The position numbers were made by a program, and so were the translations under genes. Positions 1-8,266 of a DNA stretch of 64,000 bases are shown piece after piece. A model generated the notes under the pieces. It ran no database searches, was not told where the DNA came from, and was given only the letters and a program-made list of their open reading frames with translations. Numbering within the stretch: position 1 is the stretch's first letter; every line of letters begins with the position of its first letter. This stretch comes from Bacteroidales bacterium. Its GTDB lineage: Bacteria > Bacteroidota > Bacteroidia > Bacteroidales > JAGOPY01. The stretch is taken from contig JALNZD010000021.1 in assembly GCA_023229505.1 (NCBI GenBank), positions 1-64,000 of the forward strand, in the 5' to 3' direction.

Positions 1-58
1 CTTCAATGGCTACCCGGGCCTTAAAGGCCGACGTAAATTTTCTTCTTTTTGCTTTCAT
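1..58 (-). CDS. IS3-family transposase OrfA, N-terminal fragment (partial)
   Basis: ATG at 58 starts MKAKRRKFTSAFKARVAIE, the characteristic basic opening of IS3-family OrfA (helix-turn-helix DNA-binding subunit). The gene runs off the left window edge after 19 codons. In IS3 elements OrfA is made alone or fused to the DDE transposase OrfB by frameshifting; none of that is visible here. The start is inferred from resemblance to the family. Confidence 0.6.
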   Translation of the reverse strand, partial: MKAKRRKFTSAFKARVAIE

Positions 59-120
59 AATACCACTGTTAAAATTAGACTTTTTTCAACTTAACCAGTG
101 GTCTGAATTTTGGGGAGTAT
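1..120 (-). mobile_element. End of an IS3-like insertion sequence, cut by the window edge
   Basis: The minus strand from about 120 down to 1 holds a non-coding terminal segment followed by an ATG at 58. The 19 codons that follow are rich in Lys and Arg and read like the start of an IS3-family OrfA transposase. The element lies exactly where a DUF3010 gene stops abruptly, so its outer end is near 115-122. The other end and the OrfB transposase are outside the window, so the family call rests on the OrfA N terminus alone. Confidence 0.65.
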
Positions 121-392
121 TATATAAGTCCTTCAATTTTAAAAGACAATGGTGCAGATTTAAAGCGTCCTTTTGTTTGTCTTTTTAATATTGCAATTCT
201 ATCAGGATTTATGTCATCAAAAAAAGAGTGAACAGTTGATCGAAACTCTCTGACTTTTGAGTTGTCTGTGTCGTTATTTAAAGTAAGATACCTGAAGTCG
301 CCCGTTAAATTAATAATGTTTCCGTCTGCATCTTTTTCAAGACCATAGAAAATTGCTTTTGTTTTGTCAATGTCGATACCGATTACTTTCAT
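120..392 (-). pseudogene. DUF3010 family protein, 3' end removed by an IS
   Basis: The 90-residue product opens with a MKVIGIDI strand and carries the RQTKGRFKSAPLSFKIEGLI region that resembles the conserved RxTKGKF...GFKMEAAIQL stretch of DUF3010 proteins. Family members are about 140 residues, and this one ends right after that motif, where the IS end begins. The function of DUF3010 is not known. Probably inactive, since roughly the last third is missing from this side of the insertion. Confidence 0.65.
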
Positions 393-497
393 CTTGCAGT
401 GGTGTTTGTTTTAATTGATCCGACGCCTGAAATAAACAGCGTTTTAATGCAGTTTATTTTTGTTACCACTAGTTTAAATGACTTTATTATAAATAGG

Positions 498-1406
498 CTA
501 AGGTAGTTCTGTTCCCATTGAAGCAGTATATATTTTATACCATTGCTCTAAACTCATGTCAATATTTAATGCTTCTATAGCATGTTTTATACGTTCAATT
601 TTACTGGTTCCGACAATTGGGATAATTGAGGCAGGGTGATTTAATAACCAACTATAAATAATTTTATCTATAGTATTGACACTTAACTCTTCAGCAACTT
701 CTAATAGTATACGAAGTATTCTTTGTCCTTTTTCTTCTTTCGGGTTAATAAGTTTACCATCAGCCAAAGGAGACCATGCCATAGGTTTTATTTCTTCTTT
801 TAGAAAATAATCGATGTTTCCATTTTCAAAATGTTCTAAACAGTACGGAGATATTTCCACCTGATTAGTTACGAGGTTTTCATCAGTGTAAGCATTTAGC
901 ATTTCAAACTGCAGTGAGTTGAAATTAGAAACGCCAAAATGTAATACTTTTCCATTTCTTTTCAAATAAGAGAATGCCTTAGCAACTTCTTCAGGATTAA
1001 AGAATGGAGCAGGACGATGAAGTAAAAGTAAATCTACATAATCAGTTCTAAAGTTTTTTAAAGAATTGTCAACGGAAGAAACAATATGATCAAAACTATA
1101 ATCGTAATACTTTAGTTTTTGGCCAGGAAACTTATCTGATATCAATTTAATACCACACTTCGTAATTATTTCGATATTTTTGCGAAGGCCTTTTTTCAAA
1201 ATTATAGCATCTCCAAATAATTTTTCACAGCTGTAATTTCCATAGATATCTGCATGATCAAATGTTGTTACACCTAATTCAATTGTTTGCTCGGTTAATT
1301 TTAATAATTCCTGATTTGACATTTTCCAGTCAGCTAATCTCCAATGTCCATGAACTATTCGTGAAAATTCCAAATCCTTTGTAAGTTTTATTTTATTCAT
1401 TCTCAT
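498..1406 (-). CDS. Aldo/keto reductase
   Basis: A 302-residue cytoplasmic NADPH-dependent oxidoreductase of the aldo/keto reductase superfamily (TIM barrel), nearest in look to the YdhF-like group. The catalytic tetrad can be seen: Asp and Tyr in FDHADIYGNYS, Lys in IITKCG and His in LLLHRPAP. A C-terminal cofactor-binding signature follows (IIPIVGTSKIERI). Length matches the family. The substrate cannot be told from sequence. An in-frame ATG two codons downstream (1400) is an equally good start. It stands alone, with no operon partner. Confidence 0.9.
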   Translation of the reverse strand: MRMNKIKLTKDLEFSRIVHGHWRLADWKMSNQELLKLTEQTIELGVTTFDHADIYGNYSCEKLFGDAIILKKGLRKNIEIITKCGIKLISDKFPGQKLKYYDYSFDHIVSSVDNSLKNFRTDYVDLLLLHRPAPFFNPEEVAKAFSYLKRNGKVLHFGVSNFNSLQFEMLNAYTDENLVTNQVEISPYCLEHFENGNIDYFLKEEIKPMAWSPLADGKLINPKEEKGQRILRILLEVAEELSVNTIDKIIYSWLLNHPASIIPIVGTSKIERIKHAIEALNIDMSLEQWYKIYTASMGTELP

Positions 1407-1699
1407 AGTTTATTATGATTAATTGGTGATAACGTCTGGCTAACCAAACCTGAATCTTCCCACGGATTAATGCTATCTAACCTGGCTGGTTTCATGCCTT
1501 TAAAATTAAAGGTTTTATATCATATATCCAAATTATCCAACGGATCGTACACGGCATCCTTTCTGGCTCTATTGTTATCTTCATCGCTGAAACGCTGTGT
1601 ATTTGTAAATCGGGCGGTAATTTTCGTATCTTTAAGGTTTATTATTTGAACCATGGCGATAGCAGGCACATGAAAGTCGGCGCCAATTTTAAATAAGCT
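1407..1699. other. Gene-poor stretch with a short coding-like relic
   Basis: No full gene is seen. On the minus strand 1654-1520 encodes 44 residues (MVQIINLKDTKITARFTN at the start, ending PLDNLDI) with protein-like composition, and the same frame stays open upstream of that ATG to about 1690. It has no recognisable ribosome binding site or family. It may be the tail of a decayed gene, since the upstream part is overlapped by the 1700 gene on the other strand. Confidence 0.3.
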
Positions 1700-2161
1700 A
1701 TGAAGTATGCATTAGGAATAATAGTTTTCATTTCTGTGTTTCAGAGTCATACATTTTCTCAGGAACGACACCTTGTTGATACGCTCCAGTATTCTTTCGA
1801 TTTACATACAATTACTCCAAAACAATTATTTTCCATATTAAAATATGACTCGGACACAGCAAAAGGAGTTTGGTTTATTACAGTTAGTTTCGACGTTCCA
1901 AAAAATTGGGTTCAACTTAATGATGTTAAATATTTTATGCAGTTTATTGATTCAACAGAAAGATGCAAATGTGTTATCAAAGTTTATTCATCCTATCTTC
2001 CAGTTGATGATTATTCAACACTTGGCGGTCAGGCAATGAACTTAATTGATTCATATAGAAAGAATGAACCTTATTTTCAAGGTGTGTGGAATTGTAGTAA
2101 AAATGATAATTTGAGATCTCAGGAAATTAAAATATGGTGGAAATCAATAAATATGAAATAA
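1700..2161 (+). CDS. Secreted protein of unknown function
   Basis: A 153-residue protein with a clear N-terminal signal peptide (hydrophobic residues 4-15, probable cleavage after HTFSQ), so exported to the periplasm or beyond. The rest is a mixed alpha/beta domain with a CKC motif near residue 89 and a Trp-rich C terminus. I do not recognise a family. Its stop codon shares one base with the ATG of the next gene, which suggests translational coupling. Confidence 0.6.
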   Translation: MKYALGIIVFISVFQSHTFSQERHLVDTLQYSFDLHTITPKQLFSILKYDSDTAKGVWFITVSFDVPKNWVQLNDVKYFMQFIDSTERCKCVIKVYSSYLPVDDYSTLGGQAMNLIDSYRKNEPYFQGVWNCSKNDNLRSQEIKIWWKSINMK

Positions 2162-2373
2162 TGAAAACAGAAAAAAACTTTGCTCTCCGCATCGCTGGAA
2201 CCATCTTCGGATTAGTTTCAGTGTTCCATTTATTACGAATCATCACAGGCGCATCCGTGGTCATCGCAGGCTGCTCATTGCCAATCTGGGTGAATGTTAT
2301 GGGGCTAATAGCCACAGGATTCCTTTGTGGATGGTTGTGGTGGCTTTCTTTCAATAAAAAAGGAACGCCTTGA
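2161..2373 (+). CDS. Small two-helix membrane protein
   Basis: A 70-residue protein starting at the ATG that overlaps the preceding stop by one base. Two hydrophobic segments (about residues 11-27 and 44-62) predict an inner-membrane hairpin protein ending in a Lys-containing tail. No family is recognised. A longer reading from an upstream codon at 2134 would overlap the previous gene by 28 bases and is less likely. The stop codon lies inside the first arm of a terminator hairpin. Confidence 0.55.
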   Translation: MKTEKNFALRIAGTIFGLVSVFHLLRIITGASVVIAGCSLPIWVNVMGLIATGFLCGWLWWLSFNKKGTP

Positions 2374-2387
2374 AATTAAGGCGTTCC
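2362..2387. terminator. Bidirectional intrinsic terminator between convergent genes
   Basis: A perfect 10-bp stem, GGAACGCCTT / AAGGCGTTCC, with a 6-base AT-rich loop. It sits between the plus-strand gene ending at 2373 and the minus-strand gene ending at 2440. A-rich sequence precedes it, so on the minus strand the hairpin is followed by a T-run. Confidence 0.75.
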
Positions 2388-2439
2388 CGTATTTATTTGC
2401 GGTGGTGTCAGCCACCAAACGGAGGGGAAGATATATAGA

Positions 2440-3402
2440 TTACCTGGAATCGGCAGTTTCGTCAAAATTGCTTTCACGTACTACGACCACCAGGTACTTG
2501 GATTTTCCCCAGAATTTAGCAGCATCGGTAATCTTGATCTTGCTTACTTTATCATTTTCATAAACCAGCGAGTAAGATGACGGATCCTGGTCGGTTATGA
2601 TTTCGCAACGTTTGGCGTCTACCGGGATCTCTGTCACCTCGCGGGTGTCGATTTCCTGGAATTTTTCACGGTCCAGGCCATTGGAGAGGTTCTTCTCCCG
2701 GTTGATACCCAGGAATCCTCCGTCTTTTTCCACGATATTCCGGTCACGCAGTGACTTGTAAGTCCCTACAGTAAAATAAGCGGTATGCAGGTTGCGTTCC
2801 TTCTCCAGCAATAGCTGGTTCTGGTCTTCAATTACGGTCGATTTCTGGGTGATTTCATTGTCGAGGTTATTGACTTTCACTTCCAGGTTGCTTTTGGCAA
2901 TGTTGGTTTCATCAAGGTTCCTCTGCAAGGCGACCTTTTCGGCAACCAATACATCCACTACTTCCTTATATTCCGCTACCCTTGCATTGAGATCCTTTAC
3001 TGACTTCGCATAATTGGCCAGTCTTGAATCTTTTTCGTCAATCTGGTTATTCAGGTTGGCGATGAGCAGGTTATTCTCATTAATCAGCTGTTCGATCATG
3101 CTGATTTCATGCTGGATCCGTTCTTCCGGCCCCAGGCTGCTGTTGCTCTCCGCATCGGTCATGTTCCCCTTGATCATGTTTTCATACTGCCCGATTTTGA
3201 CCAGGTTGCTTTCTATTCGGTCATATGAATACATTACAGCTTTTTCCCGGGCAATTTTTTCTTCCGTGGTCTGAGCCATATAAGTCTGTTTCTGATCATA
3301 CTGCTGCCAGGCAATAACAATACCTGATATGGCAATTAGTGTCACCACGATCAGGCTTATGCCCCATGCAACTTTTTTCTTATCCATTTTTTGATTTTCC
3401 AT
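2440..3402 (-). CDS. Membrane-anchored coiled-coil protein
   Basis: A 320-residue protein with a short cytoplasmic N terminus, one transmembrane helix at about residues 11-30, then a long Glu/Lys/Asn-rich heptad-like region (about 60-210) predicted to form a coiled coil in the periplasm. A C-terminal globular segment (about 215-310) has beta-rich sequence such as KYLVVVVRESNF. No enzymatic motif is seen. An AAGGAGAA ribosome binding site lies about 7 bases before the ATG. Its upstream region is a 161-bp perfect copy of the one before the DUF3494 operon at 9.9 kb, so it probably belongs to the same sigma-54 regulon. Confidence 0.65.
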   Translation of the reverse strand: MENQKMDKKKVAWGISLIVVTLIAISGIVIAWQQYDQKQTYMAQTTEEKIAREKAVMYSYDRIESNLVKIGQYENMIKGNMTDAESNSSLGPEERIQHEISMIEQLINENNLLIANLNNQIDEKDSRLANYAKSVKDLNARVAEYKEVVDVLVAEKVALQRNLDETNIAKSNLEVKVNNLDNEITQKSTVIEDQNQLLLEKERNLHTAYFTVGTYKSLRDRNIVEKDGGFLGINREKNLSNGLDREKFQEIDTREVTEIPVDAKRCEIITDQDPSSYSLVYENDKVSKIKITDAAKFWGKSKYLVVVVRESNFDETADSR

Positions 3403-3444
3403 TTTAGTTTCTCCTTAATTATGTTATGTTAATTTGATAGAATT

Positions 3445-3460
3445 TTAATTTTCGTGCCAA
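3445..3460 (-). promoter_or_regulatory. Candidate sigma-54 promoter (-24/-12), copy 1
   Basis: The minus strand reads TTGGCACGAAAATTAA. TGGCACG is a perfect -24 element and TT falls at the correct spacing, but the canonical GC of the -12 element is AA here. It lies about 45-55 bases before the ATG of the coiled-coil gene. A sigma-54 activator gene in the same block supports the reading; the imperfect -12 box lowers confidence. Confidence 0.5.
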
Positions 3461-3548
3461 CAGCTATTGCCAAAGCCATGCCGCCCGGGTAATAATGACT
3501 TAACCGGCTCTTTATCAACCAGAATAAAAAATGAAAAAGAAATTTGAC

Positions 3549-3583
3549 TTATCAGAATGGTGAAGATTCTATCATTTTGATAA
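3549..3583. promoter_or_regulatory. Inverted repeat, probable activator binding site, copy 1
   Basis: TTATCAGAATGG and TCATTTTGATAA form a 12-bp inverted repeat (10 of 12 match) with an 11-base spacer. The arms are centred about 110 bases upstream of the sigma-54-like box, which is the usual position of an upstream activating site for an NtrC-type protein. The regulator encoded at 10099-11442 is the natural candidate; this is inference. Confidence 0.5.
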
Positions 3584-3625
3584 AACGAAACCTTGGGATC
3601 AGGATTTCTTGAACTGTGGTATAAT

Positions 3626-3659
3626 AAAAACAGAGGCCATAATATAGGCCTCTGTTTTT
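3626..3659. terminator. Intrinsic terminator after the OmpA-family gene
   Basis: A stem of CAGAGGCC / GGCCTCTG, extended by A/T pairs to about 13 bp, with an 8-base loop. T-runs follow on both strands. It lies about 30 bases past the stop of the minus-strand gene ending at 3687, closing the surface-protein operon before the next promoter. Confidence 0.8.
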
Positions 3660-3686
3660 ATACGAAGTAAATTTTAAATATAATTC

Positions 3687-5828
3687 TTACTTCCGGAGAA
3701 TAATATCAATTATAACTGTCCGGTTATAAAAGCGTTCCTCTGGAAATTTGTTTTCAAAAGGTGATGACTTTTCATCCTCACCGAATCCGTATACTTCAAA
3801 TTTAACATCGCTTCTTCCTGCTTTCGACAGGCCCTTTTCAATAATGTTCCTGACATCATTAGCCCTGGCCAAGCTCAATTCCTGGTTATAGGTTTCACCT
3901 CCAATAATATCGGTATAGCCGAGTATAATAACCGTTCCGCCATCAGGAATCATAGGTGTTACGATATCAGTGAGGTACTTTTCATACATTGCAATCGCCT
4001 TCGATTTATTGAATTCATACAGTATGCTGAATCTCATCACTTCCTCGTTTTTCGGCTGGGTCCAAAGTACCACGTGTGCGGAAGTTTCCTTCTTTACCGT
4101 CTTGCCGCTCTTCGTCTGACCTATCATTGTCACCTTGTAGTCGCCTTCGGGTCTGGTACCCAAAATGGATTTTCCTGAGATACTAACCTTCTCCTCGGTA
4201 TATGGTCCATAGTATTGCACATTTCCATTTTCATCCCTGATTTCCAACAACCATGACGAGAACGCTTCATCAGCTCCCTCAACATCGAAAGAAACATAGC
4301 TTTCAGGCGGTGCTTCCTGGACGGCAAATATTTCCACCGGCTTTAGCGGGGCATTCGGACCGCTCTGGAACTCCATAAGTAAGATTGGTGAACTGCTCTC
4401 GATAGACACTCTGCGGTCGTCTCCCTCACGAAGGAGGGCAAGTTCGCGGGTGCCACCAGGCTGCTCAGACGGGATATTCGGTTTATCCCTACCTTCGGTA
4501 CTGATCCTCGAAGCATCAATTCCAAATCCACTTACCAGGTAGGTTTTGATTGATTCAGCCATATCCCGAGCATCTTTCGGTCCTTTCTCTGACGATCCGA
4601 CCAACTTAATGGTTGTCGAAGGATTTTTCATCATACGGTCACCAAGGATGTTCAGAACATTATAATAGACAATCATTTGACGATCTGAATGACCTGAGAG
4701 ATCTTTAGGTTTGAACGATTCCCGTTGGTCTTCTTTGAAGTCTTTCACCTGATCTTTCCTAAGCATCACATAACGATCCGGTATTTCAGTTGATCCTAGA
4801 TCGAAAAACACGTAGTTACGAAGTGGGAACATTTCCCTTACACTTTGCCCGGTTGGAATGTTCTTGGGTGCGATAACAGCAAACTGGACTTCAGGTTCGA
4901 TTACTACAACCTCTGCCGGCACTTTTTCTTCAACCTTTACCGGTGCTGGAATTTCACGGTCACGCCCAAGTTTCTGGACTTCAGGTTCGATTACCACAAC
5001 CTTTGCCGGCACTTTTTCTTCAACCTTTACCGATGCTGGAATTTCACGGCCACGCCCAAGCTTAAGGGCAGCGCCTGCTCTCAAGGTTGTCACGTTCCAT
5101 GTTTCAGTTGAACGAGGTGATTGACCAAAATATGGTTGAAAAGAAACAAAAGGCGAGAGCACAAATTGTGTATGCTTGTTCTGTGACGAGAGTGGGATAT
5201 CATATCCTGCTCCGATTTGCATCGACACCAGCGTTTTGTTCATATCGCTAAAATCCCCATTCACATCTGGGTTGGCCACTTGTTCAGGGTAAGCAGGATT
5301 GATCCCTTGCTTGTAAGTGAATGATTTTGCCAGATTGAAAGCCAGACGTGGGCCACCATACAAATAAAAATTAGATTTAAATGGTGCCAGATGCAAGCTC
5401 GGTTCCACTGTAATATAACTAAGATCAGTAGATAAGTCCGCCGGGCAGTTACAAGGAGTAACTACTTGTTCGAACGAACCTTTGCGGTTGTCGTAACCAG
5501 CCTGCAGCATGACGCCCAATCTTGAGTCAGGACGATGAAACTCCACAAGGGGTGCTAGATAGAGTCCCACACCCTGGCCATTATGAAATGTAGCAGGAGG
5601 GGTGAAGTCTGAATTTAATTGATAGGTGGAGCCGCGATAGAAATTAATATTTGCACCTGCTGCTGCACCAAACCACCATGAGGGTTTCGTGAACTTGGCG
5701 TCCTGCGCCTGAAGGGGCGCCTGAATACCGATCAAAATCAAAGCGCTGATAATAAGACTTTTAATGGGCAGGCTATAAGGGGACCACGCCATGCGTGATC
5801 CCTTTTTAATATTAGTTTTAGTTTTCAT
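3687..5828 (-). CDS. OmpA-family outer-membrane protein
   Basis: A 713-residue protein with a signal peptide (cleavage near APLQAQ, about residue 42). An N-terminal beta-barrel-like region (about 45-260) is followed by a linker with two near-identical 30-residue repeats, a middle region resembling OmpA-type sequence (about 335-480) and a C-terminal OmpA domain (about 600-713) with the NQELSLARAN and GFGEDE motifs that bind peptidoglycan. It likely tethers the outer membrane to the wall. It starts 10 bases after the stop of the upstream DUF3494 lipoprotein gene, so they are cotranscribed. Confidence 0.8.
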   Translation of the reverse strand: MKTKTNIKKGSRMAWSPYSLPIKSLIISALILIGIQAPLQAQDAKFTKPSWWFGAAAGANINFYRGSTYQLNSDFTPPATFHNGQGVGLYLAPLVEFHRPDSRLGVMLQAGYDNRKGSFEQVVTPCNCPADLSTDLSYITVEPSLHLAPFKSNFYLYGGPRLAFNLAKSFTYKQGINPAYPEQVANPDVNGDFSDMNKTLVSMQIGAGYDIPLSSQNKHTQFVLSPFVSFQPYFGQSPRSTETWNVTTLRAGAALKLGRGREIPASVKVEEKVPAKVVVIEPEVQKLGRDREIPAPVKVEEKVPAEVVVIEPEVQFAVIAPKNIPTGQSVREMFPLRNYVFFDLGSTEIPDRYVMLRKDQVKDFKEDQRESFKPKDLSGHSDRQMIVYYNVLNILGDRMMKNPSTTIKLVGSSEKGPKDARDMAESIKTYLVSGFGIDASRISTEGRDKPNIPSEQPGGTRELALLREGDDRRVSIESSSPILLMEFQSGPNAPLKPVEIFAVQEAPPESYVSFDVEGADEAFSSWLLEIRDENGNVQYYGPYTEEKVSISGKSILGTRPEGDYKVTMIGQTKSGKTVKKETSAHVVLWTQPKNEEVMRFSILYEFNKSKAIAMYEKYLTDIVTPMIPDGGTVIILGYTDIIGGETYNQELSLARANDVRNIIEKGLSKAGRSDVKFEVYGFGEDEKSSPFENKFPEERFYNRTVIIDIILRK
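4888..5067 (-). repeat. Two tandem 90-bp units in the OmpA-family linker
   Basis: Two adjacent 90-bp units, nearly identical, encode a 30-residue acidic/Val-Pro linker repeat containing KVEEKVPA and VVVIEPEVQ. In-frame tandem copies of this kind can change number by slippage and alter the spacer between barrel and OmpA domain. Confidence 0.8.
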
Positions 5829-5838
5829 GTTTTATTAT

Positions 5839-8157
5839 TTACGGCTTATTGATTATGTTAGTATCTGTCATCACTACTGCGCCATTTATAGCAAGCATTC
5901 TGCCCACCGCAGTGGCGTGTGAATTCATTGTTATGGATGTTAAGGCCAGTACGTTACCATAAAATGAGGTATAGTCACCAATGGTTGCTGAGCTGCCAAC
6001 CTGCCAAAAGACATTTTTAGCTTGAGCACCTCCGATGAGGATAACATTGCCACCGGCTCCGCCTACCGTGGTAAAGTCAGATGCTATCTGGAAAATCCAA
6101 AAGGCATTCACATCACCTTGAGCATCAAGAGTCAGATCGCCCGACTGTATTAAAAGTGTGGATGTTGTTTTATAAATGCCAGGGGCAAGTGTTAAGCCAC
6201 CCTGATCGCCCGATACTGTTACGGGTGCCGGGGTGGTTGCTCCTTCAGCAAAAAGATATGCAGCGGTCAGGTCTAGTTTGGCCTGTATTAACATGGCAGG
6301 CACAGGAGGAGGATCATCGGCGGCATAAATCGCTCCATTCACTACGATGGCAGGAGGGAATCCGGTAATTGAGGAACGAAAACCAGGGCTTATCCCAACA
6401 TCCATATCATGAATCTCACTGAAGCCTGCATTGTTGCTGATTCCCACACCTGCAATAATACCGAACCGGTCAACTGATCCAAGATCAACAGCTGGCGGAA
6501 CTACACCTGCTTGGGTGCTAAAGTTCCATACATAGTCATTCACCAATGGAATGCCGGCCAGATTCGTAGCTTCAGTTGTAATAGTAGCCGTATATTCTGT
6601 ATCTGATAAAAGATCACCGGAAGGTGTAAAGGATGCAGTTGAACCTGTGTAGTAAATTGTTCCTGTGACTGGTGCTGCCCCATTCATTAAGGTAAAGGAT
6701 GTCTCAGTAATGGTCAACGGATCCATTGGCTCACTGAAGGTTGCGGTAACTATTTTATTCAGGACTACGCCCGTAGCATTGTCTTCCGGGTCGGTAGAAA
6801 TCACCTTGGGAGCCACAATGGATCCGGTGGTAAAGCTCCATACATAGTCATTCGCCAGTGGTATGCCTGCTACATTCTTAGCTCCTGTGGTAATCGTTGC
6901 CGTATAGGTGGTACCTGGTAAGAGATTACCGGAAGGATTAAAGGATGCAGTTGTACCTGTGTACGAAACTATTCCTGTGACTGGCGTTGCCCCTTGTATT
7001 ATGGTAAAAGTTGTTGTATTAATGGTCAACGGGTCCATTGGCATATTAAAGGTTGCGGTAACTATTTTATTTAGGACTACGCCCGTAGCATTGTCTTCCG
7101 GGTCGGTAGAAATCACCGTGGGAGCCGCAATGGGTCCGGTGGTAATGAAGGTCCATACATAGTCATTCGCCAGTGGTATGCCTGCTACATTCTTAGCTCC
7201 TGTGGTAATCGTTGCCGTATAGGTGGTACCTGGTAAGAGATTACCGGAAGGATTAAAGGATGCAGTTGTACCTGTGTACGAAACTGTTCCTGTGACTGGC
7301 GTTGCACCTTGTTTTATGGTAAAGGTTGCCGTATTAATAGTCAATGGATCCATTGGCTCACTGAAGGTTGCGGTAACTATTTTATCTAGGACTACGCCCG
7401 TAGCATTGTCTTCCGGGTCGGTAGAAATCACCGTGGGAGCCACAATGGATCCGGTGGTAAAGGTCCATAAATAGTTATTCGCCAGTGGTATGCCTGCTAC
7501 ATTCTTAGCTCCTGTGGTAATCATTGCCTTATAGGTGGTACCTGGTAAGAGATTACCGGAAGGATTAAAGGATGCAGTTGTACCTGTGTACGAAACGGTT
7601 CCAGCGACTGGCGTTGTACCTTGTTTTATGGTAAAGGTTGCCGTATTAATAGTCAATGGATCCATTGGCATATTAAAGGTTGCGGCAATTCTTTTATTTA
7701 GGACTACACCCGTAGCATTGTCTTCCGGGTCGGTAGAAATCACCTTGGGAGCAATAATAGATCCAGTGGTAAATGTCCATACATATTGGGATTGTAAGGC
7801 ATTGCCCATTAAATCTTTAACCGATGTTGCAACCCTACCTGTATAGATAGTGTTGGGTGTAAGGGCGCTGGAAGGTGTAAAGGATGCAGTTGAATCGGCG
7901 TACGAAACGGTTCCTGCGACTGGCGTTGCCCCTTGTAAAGTAAAAGATGCCTGGGTGATAGTTGCAGGGTTCATCTTTTCATTGAAGGTTGCCGTAATTA
8001 TCTGGTTGAGGGGTACACCGGTAGCAGCATTTACAGGGCTTGTTGATACCACAAGAGGGCACACTCCAACGATTTCCACGAACTTATCTTTTTTGCACCC
8101 GGCAATTAAAACAACTGATACAATTGCAAGGGTTGTTAATAATTTTTTTGTTTTCAT
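5839..8157 (-). CDS. DUF3494 (ice-binding-like) lipoprotein with five Ig-like repeats
   Basis: A 772-residue protein from the ATG at 8157, chosen because it gives a proper lipoprotein signal with the lipobox VLIAGC; a TTG-initiated extension to 8220 would put 21 residues before it. After the Cys come five SbsA/Big_5-type Ig-like repeats of about 105 residues, each beginning VISTDPEDNATGV or similar and ending WTFTTG. The last about 210 residues form a DUF3494 domain, a beta-helical fold found in ice-binding proteins and adhesins. Repeats 2-4 are nearly identical. It would be surface-displayed on the outer membrane. It follows another DUF3494 gene and precedes the OmpA-family gene. Confidence 0.8.
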   Translation of the reverse strand: MKTKKLLTTLAIVSVVLIAGCKKDKFVEIVGVCPLVVSTSPVNAATGVPLNQIITATFNEKMNPATITQASFTLQGATPVAGTVSYADSTASFTPSSALTPNTIYTGRVATSVKDLMGNALQSQYVWTFTTGSIIAPKVISTDPEDNATGVVLNKRIAATFNMPMDPLTINTATFTIKQGTTPVAGTVSYTGTTASFNPSGNLLPGTTYKAMITTGAKNVAGIPLANNYLWTFTTGSIVAPTVISTDPEDNATGVVLDKIVTATFSEPMDPLTINTATFTIKQGATPVTGTVSYTGTTASFNPSGNLLPGTTYTATITTGAKNVAGIPLANDYVWTFITTGPIAAPTVISTDPEDNATGVVLNKIVTATFNMPMDPLTINTTTFTIIQGATPVTGIVSYTGTTASFNPSGNLLPGTTYTATITTGAKNVAGIPLANDYVWSFTTGSIVAPKVISTDPEDNATGVVLNKIVTATFSEPMDPLTITETSFTLMNGAAPVTGTIYYTGSTASFTPSGDLLSDTEYTATITTEATNLAGIPLVNDYVWNFSTQAGVVPPAVDLGSVDRFGIIAGVGISNNAGFSEIHDMDVGISPGFRSSITGFPPAIVVNGAIYAADDPPPVPAMLIQAKLDLTAAYLFAEGATTPAPVTVSGDQGGLTLAPGIYKTTSTLLIQSGDLTLDAQGDVNAFWIFQIASDFTTVGGAGGNVILIGGAQAKNVFWQVGSSATIGDYTSFYGNVLALTSITMNSHATAVGRMLAINGAVVMTDTNIINKP
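6530..7850 (-). repeat. Tandem about 312-bp repeats encoding Ig-like domains
   Basis: Successive units of roughly 312-315 bp share long identical stretches, for example around 6830, 7145 and 7455. They encode the Big_5-like domains of the lipoprotein. The high DNA identity points to recent duplication or ongoing homogenisation. Confidence 0.8.
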
Positions 8158-8210
8158 TTTTTTTGTTTTTAAATTTCCGCTACCTGGCGGAACAGCTGTG
8201 AATAAATTTT

Positions 8211-8231
8211 TAAAGGGCAAAGTTGCCCACC
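8211..8231 (-). terminator. Weak hairpin between the two DUF3494 genes
   Basis: GGGCAA-AG-TTGCCC forms a short GC-rich stem. On the minus strand it is followed by TTTAAAAATTT. It may act as a partial terminator or attenuator that lowers expression of the lipoprotein gene relative to the first gene of the operon, or it may stabilise the upstream message. Confidence 0.35.
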
Positions 8232-8266
8232 TTAATAGTGCAGTAGGCTTTTGCTTTTTGAATTAT

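Larger units (their letters stand above)
3432..3592 (-). repeat. 161-bp perfect direct repeat, copy 1 (duplicated control region)
   Basis: Identical over 161 bp to 9932-10092, at an offset of exactly 6,500 bp, with one further mismatch-separated match on the left and decaying similarity on the right. It covers the region upstream of the coiled-coil gene and contains a sigma-54-like box and an inverted repeat. Perfect identity in non-coding DNA suggests a recent duplication or gene conversion. Confidence 0.9.

Noticed and set aside
7223..7846. Plus-strand frames across the Ig-repeat lipoprotein
   Set aside because: They repeat in step with the Ig units because they are antisense readings of the same repeats.
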